NCBI GenBank assembly: GCA_932521035.1
Contig: OW051496.1
Coordinates: 4,774,001 to 4,838,000, forward strand
Length of the DNA stretch: 64,000 nucleotides
Direction of reading: 5' to 3'
Source: Oscheius dolichura
Lineage: Eukaryota > Nematoda > Chromadorea > Rhabditida > Rhabditidae
Shown here: positions 24,547-35,141 of the stretch, in pieces
Layout: each line of letters opens with the position of its first letter
Numbering within the stretch: position 1 is the stretch's first letter
Program-made: the position numbers and the translations under genes
The notes under the pieces: generated by a model
What the model was told of the DNA's origin: nothing
The model's database searches: none
What the model saw: the letters and a program-made list of their open reading frames with translations, nothing else

Positions 24547-26354
24547 ATGAGGAGCCATGTCATCACCACCTTCATCTTTCTAATTTCCGTGGCGGCCGGT
24601 CTGACCTGGAGTAATGTCAGCCAGATAGAGCAGGTTTATGATACTGTAGGTTGGATGGCTGTTCCCCGTCGGAAGAGCAGATTCTAGGTACTTCCCCCGA
24701 AAAAAATAGACTCACACGGGGTACTGTCGGCGTCATCCCCCCTTCCCGACTGGTCAGACGCCAAACTACACAAGCATTCCCATTACATCGAAACACTCCT
24801 CGCCGTCGATGCTGGAGTTGTAAGTCAATAGGGTGAGATGAGCAGAGAGGTCATTTCAGTCGAGGTTCTACGGTCACAGGCCAGAGAAGATGATGCAAGC
24901 CATCGTCTCTCTGATGCACGCCGTCAATCTGGTAAGCCGGTCCCTCCTCCCCTTATGTGCCCCGCTTCAGTACGCCTCCCAGTTGAATATTCGCATAATC
25001 GTGGTAGACGTGGTCCCGGTCAAAGGTCACAATCTCTCGTTGGAACAGTTCCTCGAATGGCGACAGGATCAGACGGGCCTGGTTTGTTTACCAGTTGACT
25101 GTTTCACAAGTAACCTCTAGGCGACCCACGATGTCGCAATGCTTATTCGCCACAGATTTGAGGGAGGCATCGCCTATGTCAACGGTGCATGCAAGCGAAC
25201 TGGTGTGGGAGTGACTGGGGTGAGTAATCGCCGGCTTCTGTATGTGAAATGTGATCTTTCAGTTCTTCCCAGAGGCTCCTTTCGAATATGCCTCGGTGTT
25301 CTTCCACGAGATGGCCCATCTCCTGGGCCTGAGTCACGATACGAAGGTCAGCTGCGAGTGCTCTAAAAAGAACAGACACAATTGCCTCCGGATAGAGTTG
25401 TGTGGATTGAATTCAATGTAATCAAACAGTTTAGTGGTTTTGAGCATGACTGCTCCGCCCAGGCTTTGATAGAGCTCCTCCCGAGCCACGACTGTCTCCA
25501 AGCGCCACTAGAGCCACTCCCGAGAACAAACCTCCCGATATGTGGGAATGGGGTAATTGAAGGCGACGAAGAGTGCGACTGTGGTCCAGAAGAGTAAGAA
25601 TCTGCTCCCAAAGTAAGAAGCTCTCGTTTCAGGATGTGTGACAACGTCTTCTGTGAGGCGCGGTCCTGCCGTCTCATCCTCCAGAAAGACTACCTCTACA
25701 AGATATTCACCTTCTCAATGGCCCTTGTCATCTTCTCCTTCTGTCTTCTCATCAGGTAGCCATTCTCCTGCCCCCGAAAGAGATCTGTCCCTTTCAGACG
25801 AGTGATCAAAAGGAGTAGCAAAGACGAAAAGACTGCTATCGTCCCGAATGGCCCTTACATTTCTCCCAGGCCGCGTCCCGTCCGGCCCGAGATACACGTC
25901 ATCCAGAGCACAACAACAAGGAATGGCACTCTGGCCTGTGCCGCTCCGACTCCAGACAGTCGGCTCCTTTCTCCCCCTATTGGTAGCCCATTGCTATAAT
26001 AATTTCACCCCCTCTCTTCAGTTCCCAGTAGGCCGGCTCCTCCCGCCCCTTCTGGTAAACTGCTAGACCAGCCTGTCCCTCTCGCCCGTTCCTACAGTCC
26101 GCCTCCCGGATATACCAAAATGTTCCCGGCCAAAGTAGATCCCTTTGAGAGTAAGTAGCTTTGATGGCTCACGTAACCGGACCTTTAGAATTACCCTGTT
26201 CATTAGGCGACGCTGTTCAACAGATTTCCCGGCTGGTATGTTTAGGAGAAAATGGTAATGGGTTCATATTCAGAGCACTGCGATCCCTCCGCCTCTCCCC
26301 AGCCCGTCCGATAAGCCACCGTTGCATGTCTACGACCAGCCGCCCCGGGAATAG
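24547..26354 (+). CDS. reduced membrane-anchored ADAM metalloprotease
   Basis: A reprolysin-type zinc metalloprotease with an intact active site, HEMAHLLGLSHD (HExxHxxGxxHD), but missing most other ADAM domains. The start follows GGGCAG and gives a signal peptide (MRSHVITTFIFLISVAAGLT). Only about 50 residues separate it from the protease core (HYIETLLAVDAGV), so the usual 150-200-residue prodomain is absent. The core continues NIRIIVVDVVPVKGHNLSLE, FLEWRQ and THDVAMLIRHRFEGGIAYVN. The disintegrin starts normally (PICGNGVIEGDEECDCGPEE). A 41-nt intron then joins it in phase to MCDNVFCEARSCRLIL, followed by a membrane helix (FTFSMALVIFSFCLLI). The remaining disintegrin, Cys-rich and EGF parts are gone. 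The cytoplasmic tail is Pro-rich (ISPRPRPVRPEIH, SRPAPPAPSGK), could bind SH3 domains, and ends VYDQPPRE. All joins are in phase with GT-AG ends. Confidence 0.85.
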
Positions 26355-26924
26355 TGTCTCCCGTCCCCGGTATCCCGACGAGTCAAGTGATCTCTGTTAT
26401 TTATAGAAGGATAAACCTTTACTATTGTATTAAGTGGAAGGCTAAAGTAGGGAGGACAATAGAGAAACCCACAATATTGACGACTTGGGAATGTTGCTAT
26501 ATTGAGTGGGGTTCTTTGGGTGAACTTTGGCGAGCCATCGAATAGGCGGCAAGACACAAGTACGAACTGGGAGAATATCAGAGGACGAGGACATCCGCCC
26601 TTTAAATCTGTTGATCGTGCAAATTAAATGCTACCGAGAAGGGAGGATAATGCCTGCAAAAAACTGGTAAAGGCCAGGGGATGAGCTATGTCCAGTGGGT
26701 GGACGAGACGCCGCCTAGAAGAGATACCAAATCTCCTGAATAGAAACTGAATTGGGAGCAGTTGAATGTCCTCTTCAGACCACCTGCCGGGCCACAATAT
26801 CATGTCATTCAATGGCTGCTGAGCCGGGGCAATATCCGAGAAGAGGAGGCGGAGCCAGGCGGGCGACGAACAGCTACCATAACCCGCTACGGACACTCCT
26901 GACACCCGATTACGGAGCCACAAC
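26355..26924. other. interval between ADAM and LIM-homeodomain genes
   Basis: This interval of 570 bp has the two genes in the same direction. Nothing in it reads as an exon with support. It should carry the ADAM 3' end and part of the lim-6 upstream control region. Confidence 0.35.
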
Positions 26925-29900
26925 ATGCAGAGGTTTGTTTTAGTTGAGTCAGAAGAAGGACGACACTCCAGTGAGGAGGGCGGCTTCGAACTGGTGGACC
27001 TCGACCGGCCGATCCTCTTCGGCGAAGGAGGATGCACCAAGATCGAGCAGTTCAGCACTTTCAAAGGTTCGTTTACCCCTCCTTTTCTGGCTTTTTCTAG
27101 ACAGGGAATAGTCTCTTGAATTCTAAAATACGAAAAAGGGAAGACATAGCCCGAGTGGGAAGACCTAGAAGCGGTGGCTACAGTATACCCGGCTGCCCTT
27201 GAATATCTTCATTCACAGACTCATAGCTTTCTGCCGGCGACCCCTCCCCCTTTCAACTCAGTCTATCCCCCTGTACGGCTCCTGTCTTCCCCCGTGGCTG
27301 GGTGTTGTGTCTCCGGTCGAGGAAGAACGCCGACGTCTGCCCAAATATTCCTTTTCAAGGAAGAATGCTCCTCAGTCTCATAACGAAAGAGGAGGTTAAG
27401 ACAGAGCCCATCGAGGACCTCCTTTACTTGTATAGAGGCCACCCAAACGAGAAACAAGGTAAAATGAGTGGTATGGAGCGGCCCCGAGACGAGCGACTAG
27501 TCGAAAATTATAGCGGACATTTTCAGGCGGCTCCGGCAGTGATGGTTCCCCATTCAACGAGCCTACCGTGTGCAATGGCTGTGGATACGAGATCCACGAC
27601 CGATTCCTCATGAAGGTGAGCAGGGAGAAAATTTGGGAAGAGAAGTGGCCGGCGGATGGCATATGAATCAGAAAGCGGCAGACTCGGCGGTCTCTTTTGA
27701 TAGATATTTGATAGACTCGTCCTTCTTGCTCTCTGCAGGTGTCTCATTCCCAGGCACCTGCCGAGAATAGCTGTCTCTCGTCCTTTACAGAGTATCTTTT
27801 GTTATGACCAGTTTCTGGAGACTGTAACTAACTGTCTGAATCGAGCTGTCCCACGATCCGCAAAGCCCATGCCCCGTAAAGAATGGCATTTGTCGTCTCC
27901 GTCGCACGGCTTATTCCCGTTCATTATCGTAAAATCATTGGAAGGGTCACGTCCTCTTCTCACCGAGAGGGTCTCGGCTATCCACCCATTGTCCTAGACG
28001 ACTGTCCTTTCTCATGTCGCCGCTTCAAAAAATGAATGACGATAGAAAAAATCGATCCTTCAAAGGCATTCAGGGTGGGCTGAATCAGAACGTAAGTCAC
28101 AGTCACACAGCCGGTGCCGCAAAGGAGACTGAGAACAGCCTCAAAAGGGCGTCGGGGCCGCTAATGGGCACCGGAACAAACAGCCGCCATTTTTAAAAGA
28201 ATAGCCATTTAAATGGGAGACGAACAAGTACTTCCAGGTCCAGGCCGAGTCCTACCACGAGGCGTGTATCCGCTGTGCCGCCTGCCACCAGTCCCTGGCC
28301 GGCAGTCCGACCTGCTTCACGAAAGACGGCCAGATCTATTGCCGAGAGGACCATTCTGTGTGAGTTTTGCCTCGTCTACCAAAAGAAGAAGTAGTAGCCA
28401 GTGCTCTCTAATTGAAGAGGCCCCGGTCGCGTGCCGGTCACCCCATCAAGATTTCCCCTCCGGGCCCGCGAGTTCTAATGCCATAATAGGACTAACAAAA
28501 TGTTACCCCACCGAGGGGTATATTCCGGACAGTATTGTCTCCAAATAACTCGGCCCCATTCATCAGTCTCTTCCCGCACAGCTTACGCAATTTGTAGACA
28601 GTCGCTGCAGCTGCTAATCACCCGGGGACAATAACTGTCACCCTCTCTCTCTCTCCAAAAAGAGCTCCTGGTCCTGGCTGTGGCAGTCAGTGGCCAATAT
28701 GATGAAAGTCATCAAGCGTTCCCCGAGGGCCTCGGCCGATCTTTGTGATTAAATCTCATAATTGCGGGGGATGATAGCCACCCAATGGAGATACCTTTGC
28801 GCACTCAATTTCAAGAGGGGATTCCATGTCCTCTTCGTCTATTTCGGTTCAAATTTAGTCACGACCAAGGCAAGGAATTAGTCCTCCACCCAATGACTTG
28901 AGAATACCGAATAGGGCTGTCTTTAAAGGAACTGTCAGGGACCAAGTGAAAGTGATCATTTGACCCTGAGCAGTCGAGTCCCAAGTGACTGAATCCATAT
29001 GGGGCCTATTCTCTATCGAACTTTTCGTTTCGGAGTCATTTGTGCGTATTTTACAACTCATGTAGCGTTTTCCGCCTTTTCTCTCTCAAAAAGGTAGCAA
29101 ACTAACTCAGTATAGGCTTAAAAAATTTATCGTTGCGGGACCCATGAAAGGTCCTGCAACGATCATGATCACTTTTTGTTTTTTCAACCAGATTTTGATC
29201 ATAAATGTGTATTTTTCTCGTGATACAGGCGTCCATATGCAAAAATAAATATACCATCGTGATCAGGAGAAAAAGACGCATTTTTTAAGCCCAAGTTATT
29301 TTAGGTCCCTGACAGTTCCTTTCATATAGATTTGTTCCTTATTGACCTAGTCGACTTCAAGCTCATTAAACATCAATCCAAATAGACAGAAGCCGTGTCC
29401 GAGATTGTCAGGATTCGCGCATGATCCGCAATAATAGCCCCTATATCGAGGGGCTTTCCGGGGGCTCGGCTGACTCTTACGACGGATTACCGTAACCAAT
29501 AACAGGGCGCTCGACTGCTAATTTTTATGTAATCCCGGATGGGCAGGTGCGGGGATTACCACCCGGAGGGGATGACTTCTCCCTCCCCCTCTCGGCTCTC
29601 GTGGGATCCACAATGGCTACCGTAAACGGTGTTTGCTCAGGCTGCCAATAAGATTTAATTGGGTCTCAGCAAACAGCCATCGGCAACAAAATGGCAGATG
29701 CCAGCAGGTGGTCCGCCGTCTTCTTGACCTACCGGCCGCCCGGGAGGAACATCTACCGTAGCCGGGGCATTTGTCTTGCCTGGGGCGGCTGAGTGACAGC
29801 CGATTTTAATTAGAGCCGGGCCAAATGTGACCTGAGGCTACTTTCGCGGATCTATAAGGCACCATATCAGGATATTTCCCATTATGAGCACGGCTACAAT

Positions 29901-30834
29901 ATGGCCGTCATCTGCCGGCCGACAGTTAACCCGACAAGGAGCTTCCGGCCGCGGATGGCCACTCGAAGATGACAGATGCCCTTTACAGACTCTTCGGCAG
30001 CCGCTGTGGCCGATGTCGGGGCAACCTCAACCCGACTGACTTCGTCTTCCGATCCCCCTGCCACCCCACCTACCATCAGCACTGTTTCACGTGTTTCTAT
30101 TGTAATTCCCCCTTCACAAAGGTATTGCCCCTCTTTTGCCGGTTCTTATCCTCTCCTCCAGGGAGACGAGTACCTCGTGGTGGATGGGGAGATCGTCTGC
30201 CGGAACGACTACCACATGATGATGCAGGCTCATCTCCATGCAGGTACCCTGTTTAGTAGAGCTCCTTCACCAGTCGTTTTCAGTACAACCACCGTTTGAC
30301 TACGAACACGGTGATCCGTCGAGAAAGACCCCGAAGAGACCGCGAACCATTCTGAATGCCTCCCAAAGGAGACAGTTTAAAGCGGCATTTGAGAAGAGTG
30401 CCAAGCCGTGTCGAAAGGTATCTCCGTTTTTGAGACAGCTCCAACCAATTTTCTAGGTTCGAGAGCAACTGGCGAAGGAGACGGGCCTCAGTGTTCGCGT
30501 AGTCCAGGTGTGGTTCCAAAACCAGCGGGCAAAGGTAACGGGATGACAAATGGTAATTACATCATATGGGGTTCAGATGAAGAAAATGCAGAGGAAGGAG
30601 GACACGAAGAGGACGCCGACGGCCGGATCCGATGGCAAAACGGAGGAGAATAAGAGCTCCGACGATGGTTTGTCTTGTGATTTTAGGGTGTCACAGGCCA
30701 TGTCTTTAGAAGTGGACTCAGAGGCGGAGGATGGCGACGCGCCCCGGTCGAAGTCCGTTCTGACCGAGCTGGACATCAGCAACCCGATCGAGAAGCTCTA
30801 CCACATGCAGAACTCGTACTTCCCCTTCTCCTAG
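26925..30834 (+). CDS. lim-6: LIM-homeodomain transcription factor, Lmx1/LIM-6 type
   Basis: Two LIM domains and a homeodomain identify this as the Lmx1 group (C. elegans LIM-6, a neuronal and excretory identity factor). LIM1 is split by an intron: [15 protein letters not shown] (to about 27615), then exon 28229-28359 with [12 protein letters not shown] and [11 protein letters not shown]2 lies in exons 29989-30121 and 30162-30243 ([22 protein letters not shown]). The homeodomain (30284-30417, 30457-30534) reads [38 protein letters not shown] and [11 protein letters not shown], close to Lmx1. The C-terminus [16 protein letters not shown] matches the conserved Lmx1 tail. The start is not certain: an upstream exon from 26925 joins in phase to one containing a second methionine at 27365. 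Long introns (28360-29988, 27616-28228) are unusual here and probably hold enhancers. Confidence 0.93.
27616..28228 (+). other. lim-6 intron within LIM1
   Basis: This intron of about 613 nt begins at GTGAGC and ends CGAACAAG. It is far longer than the 40-60 nt typical of this window. I see no exon, repeat or RNA gene in it. Length alone suggests it may carry control sequence for this developmental gene. Confidence 0.55.
28360..29988 (+). other. large lim-6 intron between LIM1 and LIM2
   Basis: This 1,629-nt intron starts GTGAGT and ends CCTTTACAG. It contains an inverted-repeat element (28925-29322) and three copies of TACCGTA at 29488, 29618 and 29754. It is the longest intron I can define in the window. 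Long first-third introns in homeobox genes often hold enhancers, but that is inference here. Confidence 0.7.
28925..29322. mobile_element. 398-bp terminal inverted-repeat element, MITE-like
   Basis: The segment is bounded by perfect 19-bp inverted repeats: AAAGGAACTGTCAGGGACC at 28925-28943 and its exact reverse complement at 29304-29322. A second, inner inverted pair GGCTTAAAAAAT (12 bp) lies at 29115-29126 and 29280-29291. Inside that is a hairpin at 29130-29162 with 12 of 13 arm positions complementary. There is no transposase reading frame. The size, ends and nesting fit a non-autonomous DNA transposon or foldback element inserted in the lim-6 intron. I cannot see a clear target-site duplication at the repeat borders, so the true ends may be a few bases outside. 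Confidence 0.65.
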
Positions 30835-31042
30835 ACCCTCCTCCTGCCACTCGTCCTCCTCCCCTCGCTTTTGTTGCTGGTCCTCCTCCCCTGCGCCCGT
30901 CTCCCTCACCGGTATTAGTAGAGGCATTTTGGGTGTGCCTCGTCCACCACATTCCCCTCGGCTTTTTGTTCGGCTTTATGTCTCACAAAATCTAGTCAAC
31001 AAATCAATAAATATTTGTATGTACACGACGGTGACGAGAAAT

Positions 31043-31661
31043 TTAAAGCTTGGGATGAGCGGCCAGCGCGACTTCGATATCCTTTATCATGCTCTTCGGC
31101 TCGGTCGTCGGGCTGTACCTGTTGATGACTTTTCCCTCTCGGTTGACCAGGAACTTGGTGAAGTTCCACTTAATGGCGTCGAACAGGGTTCCTCCCTGCT
31201 CCTTCTTCAGGTAGTTGAAGAGGGGATCCGCCTTGTCCCCGTTCACATTCACCTTTCCGAAGAGATCCGGCTCAAATTGGAACTTGTTGTTGACAAAGTT
31301 CTTGATGTCAATCTCACACGCTGGCTCCTGAATATTCGGTTACAAAAAGGTGGACGGCAAATGCCCACCTGACCGCCAAACTGGTTACAGGGGAAGGCGG
31401 CAACCTCCAGTCCCTGTCCCTTGTACTTATCCAGCAATTCCTGAATATTCGAGATCAAAAGAGGAAGATGGGAGGCAAACCTTGAATTGTGTGTAGTTGG
31501 AATTGGTAAAACCGCATTGGGAGGCGACGTTGACGACAATTACGACTTTTCCTCTGAGAAATTGCCATTATTCTCGGGAATAACAGGTCTTACTTGTATT
31601 TTTCACCGAGGTTGACCGTGTTTCCATCGGCATCTTTGACGTTGTAGTCGTAGAAAGACAT
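31043..31661 (-). CDS. glutathione peroxidase, cysteine type
   Basis: Four exons (31661-31594, 31553-31481, 31440-31369, 31327-31043) join in phase to a complete thioredoxin-fold peroxidase. It begins MSFYDYNVKDADGNTVNLGE. The catalytic block is VNVASQCGFTNSNY, with cysteine where animal selenoenzymes have selenocysteine. The Gln of the catalytic tetrad is in AAFPCNQFGGQEP and the Trp in IKWNFTKFLVNREGKVINRY. It reduces hydroperoxides using glutathione or thioredoxin. No cleavable signal is evident, so it is probably cytosolic, like C. elegans GPX-1/2. TTTCAG|GAG directly before the start could be a trans-splice acceptor. It converges with lim-6, stop codons 208 bp apart. Confidence 0.95.
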
Positions 31662-32368
31662 CTCCTGAAAGTGGAAAGGTTATTAGGTGGAAGGGGGAGC
31701 CGAGGCAGCCAAGCAAAGAAAGGTTCCCATGGAAACTCGGACATGTAGCCAGAAAATGACAACAAACTGATATAGAAACGAATCAATACGAAAACAGATA
31801 AGAGAATACAGAGGAAAGGGGACAGAACCAGCTAAAATAAGCTAGAATTGTCATCAAAATGGCGCAAAGGGGAAAGATCGCCGGGAGAAAACAACGAAAC
31901 ACGATGGGATGGCGGATGGCGCAAACAACCTCGCAACTGGACGAGTCCTCCGACCTAAACGGGGCATGTTTACTTTGCCGGATGGTGGCACACGTACTTT
32001 GTGCTCTGGTTGGAACCCATCGGCTTCTGTCGACCAGCGGCGGATGGGGAAGCAACGGGACGTCGGGGCCGAATGCACATTTAAGAGGGATTATTTCTTA
32101 ACGATGGAAGATGTAAAGAAAAAGCGAAAAGCTGTGGAAGAATAGGGGAAATATCGCTTTCCGACATGAAATTGCTTGTCGAATTACAAATCTGGTTAGC
32201 GGCTGGATTTTTCAAAAAGGGGCAAAAAGAGTGGGAAGTATTGTGTTTTCAAAAAACAGCCGGCGAACTACTTTCTCCCATTTCCCGATAAGTTGTAAAC
32301 TATAAAACTTCGCCGGTGTCGATCTCGATTGTAACCCTGACCAGTTTTTTGCCAATTGATCTTCCAAA
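31662..32368. other. divergent promoter interval between peroxidase and astacin
   Basis: This 707-bp interval separates divergently transcribed genes. Reading frames on both strands around 31780-32150 lack domain support and overlap each other. A TATAAAA-like sequence occurs at 32300-32306, about 65 bp upstream of the astacin ATG, and may be its core promoter element. I see nothing else in it. Confidence 0.35.
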
Positions 32369-34343
32369 ATGTCTCGTCTCCTGCTGGTCCTTTTGTTCTG
32401 CCTGCCCTATGTCCTCCCCCAATTGCTGGACAATGTTATGGGTCTGCCCCTTTCTAATCATTTCTAACTCTGAATTCTAGGACTTTTTGGACATCACAAG
32501 GAGACAACAACAAGAGTAAGTGGGAATGAACAAAGGGGAAACAGTGTTTGACACAGCCGCCGGAAGAGAGTGAGACGACGGGAAAGTCAAGATGGAGACA
32601 GGCGCTGAGCGGGGTGTCCGAGACGCTGGGTGGCATATACCATAAATTCAAGGAGGAGAAGACGGACATCCTCAACGAATTGAAGGTGGCGCCTCCACTC
32701 ACTGTCATCCGCCCGTTATAGAGCAGCATCCAGTCCTCGGATTGGGACACCAAGGCCCAGATGATGTGTTCCAGATTTCCGGGACTCTGTCCGTAGGTTT
32801 ACTCCCTCTGGCATCGACTTCCTTTCAGGAAAGGTCATCTTCCCCGCGTAAATGAAATGGAGCATGTGCTACAAGATGTCCTTCAAGACCCAGGGAAATA
32901 TCTGCCAAAGGTTCCCATGTAGGGCCCTGCCCCAGGTAATACAGCGATCTATTCCAGCCTGAACATCAAGGATCCGCTGATTGGGATAAGTCAGGAACTG
33001 AAGAGGATAGCCAAAAGCGCAACAACGGAACTAGGGACCATCGGCCAATTCGTAACTGGGAAATTGGCGGTGAGAGGAGGGCAGAAAATGGGAAATAAGA
33101 CTTTAGAGTGTGTGCAAGTGGATGAATTGCCACACCCAGACTCCGGAGACGATCCAGCTGAAGAGCAAAATAATGAAGAAGCTGTACGAGTTCGAGCAGA
33201 AACATCTGGGACGGGACAACACGGGCAGCCTCAATCTGAGGGCCGACAGGACACAACAGATCAAACAGGTCGGGCTTGTCTCTAACAGAGAAGACCCATT
33301 AGGCTCTGCTGGAAAAAGCAGGGATGGCCAAGATTGTCACCGCTGCGGATAATGCTGTTTTCGACAAGGACATCCTCCTCACGGAACACCAGCAGAATTT
33401 CATTCTGAATGAGCTAGGAAAAGGAGGAGTGGGTGCCGCCAGTGCCCCGGCCAAGCGGGCGTCCATCTTCTTCCCAGAGCATCCAACCCAGTTGTGGGAT
33501 CTGCCTATCACGTACACTTTAGATGCATCCCTAGGTGGGGGTTTCGTTGAAAAGGAGGATAGATTTTAGAGGAACTGGAGATGGAGGACATTAGACAGGC
33601 ATTGAAGGAGATCGAGGAGAAGACCTGCCTGCGGTTTGTCTACAGCTCCGACCCCAAGGGACACCATTTGAGTTATCAGAAATTCGAGGAGGCAACATTG
33701 TGAGTGGACTGGGAAAGAGGAAGAGAGTGGAATTGCAGCTGTGGACTGAGCTATATCGGGAGAAACGAGCCGGCCAACCCCATCTATCTGAGCTTCCAGT
33801 GTGGAAATGTGAGCCGGGTCTATTTTGGGTCGGAGGGAATCATTTAGACAAGGGGAACTGCCTTCCATGAGACACTCCACGCCCTGGGAATGGTGCACCA
33901 GCATCTCCGGCCGGACAGGGACAGACACATCCAGATCGACTGGAGCAACGTCAATCCCCAGCACTATGATATGTTCGCCGTCGTCGACAACAAGATGTTC
34001 ACCTCGTAGGTTAGACTTATTCCAAGAGAGGACTGTTTTCAGGTATGGGGTGAAGTACTCCTTCGACTCGATAATGCACTACAATCCATACACCGGAGGC
34101 GTGTCCATAGCCAAGCCGACACTGATTCCCAAGGTGGATCGGGAAGCTAATCTCGCCCTTATGGGACAGAGAGACGGGATGAGCCTCTCGGACGCGGAGC
34201 TGCTGAATAAGATGTACTGCTATAAGAACTGCGAGGATGTCAACATCTTCTGTGGGGCGTGGGCACTCCAGGAACTCTGCGGGGCCAACTCTTGGGTCAG
34301 GACCAACTGTCCGAAGAGTTGCGGTACCTGTAAACGGGCGTGA
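32369..34343 (+). CDS. secreted astacin metalloprotease with ShK tail
   Basis: A nematode NAS-type astacin. A signal peptide (MSRLLLVLLFCLPYVLPQ) opens a long helical pro-region (FKEEKTDILNELKSSIQ, PLIGISQELKRIAKSAT, GMAKIVTAADNAVF). A KR before ASIFFPEHPTQLWDLPITYT marks the likely mature start. The zinc motif is HETLHALGMVHQHLRPDRD, with the Met-turn in FDSIMHYNPYT and a downstream Tyr-containing stretch. The C-terminus is a ShK domain with six cysteines, ending CPKSCGTCKRA. The usual Glu after the third zinc histidine (HExxHxxGxxHE) is Gln. Exons are clear from about 33300 to the stop. In the pro-region near 32810-33000 I could not find one set of joins that keeps frame throughout, so an exon there is unresolved. 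Confidence 0.87.
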
Positions 34344-34557
34344 AATACCTCGACCGTAATAATAAACATTTCTTTAAATAAGTGGTGCTTTTCGTTATGA
34401 TGACAATCCGGTGTATTCAAAAGAAGACACACCTCCGATGATTATGCTCATTCAGTCCGTTCTAATCCTCTTATAAACCGCCGTGCCGCGTCATTCAACT
34501 TTTTGATCTTCCATTTGAGGGATGGCCTTTTGCTTTGGTATCGCGAGATCAAACCGT

Positions 34558-34854
34558 ATTTATGGCCCCAGTTGACAACAAAGCGAGGGCATTTTATTAT
34601 TATGCAAACTGGGAGGTGCCCGGAGTTGACTCAGTGGCCCTGATAAGGCTTTCTCTGCTCTCTGAACATTCCTGCACTTTATTGATCTTTCCATTTCACT
34701 TGGAGTTAGCTTCTTCTTTTTCTTTTTAAGGTATAGAATGTTTTTCCCCACGCTTCTAACCGTCACCCCCAGGGTCCGCTCCCCGGAGTCAGGGGCGGAC
34801 CATGAGGACGAGCCCCCGCCCAAGGGACCGCCGTCACTCGACGAACGACTCTAG
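34558..34854 (+). CDS. possible short acidic/proline-rich protein or exon
   Basis: No family is recognised. A frame open from about 34732 to a TAG at 34852-34854 reads MFFPTLLTVTPRVRSPESGA, then DHEDEPPPKGPPSLDERL, an ordered-looking tail with non-random composition. An upstream candidate exon (about 34575-34616) ending in GGGAG|GTGCCC can join in phase through an acceptor at 34734-34735 (GTATAG). It lies between the astacin and the first OAC gene, all on the same strand. There is no conserved motif, so it could be chance. Confidence 0.22.
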
Positions 34855-35141
34855 TTAGAAAGAGTAAGCAAATTAATACTAAAAAAATGATCCCGTGGAG
34901 TAACGGTGGCTCCCCGGGTTGATCCCCATGGTCCGGCCCTGTCTCTGGGGAACGGACCCTGGGAGTAATTTAACTAACTCGGACTGAATTGACTAGGCAG
35001 AGATCGTCGTCTTGCGGTTGTTGGTCGATTTGTCCACCTGTTCACGACTAGAAATTATAAATTCACCAATCCGAGTTCACAAACAACACCCCGCGGGGAC
35101 AGTCGTCACCCTTTTTTCTTCTTTTCAAACTACTTTTCCAG

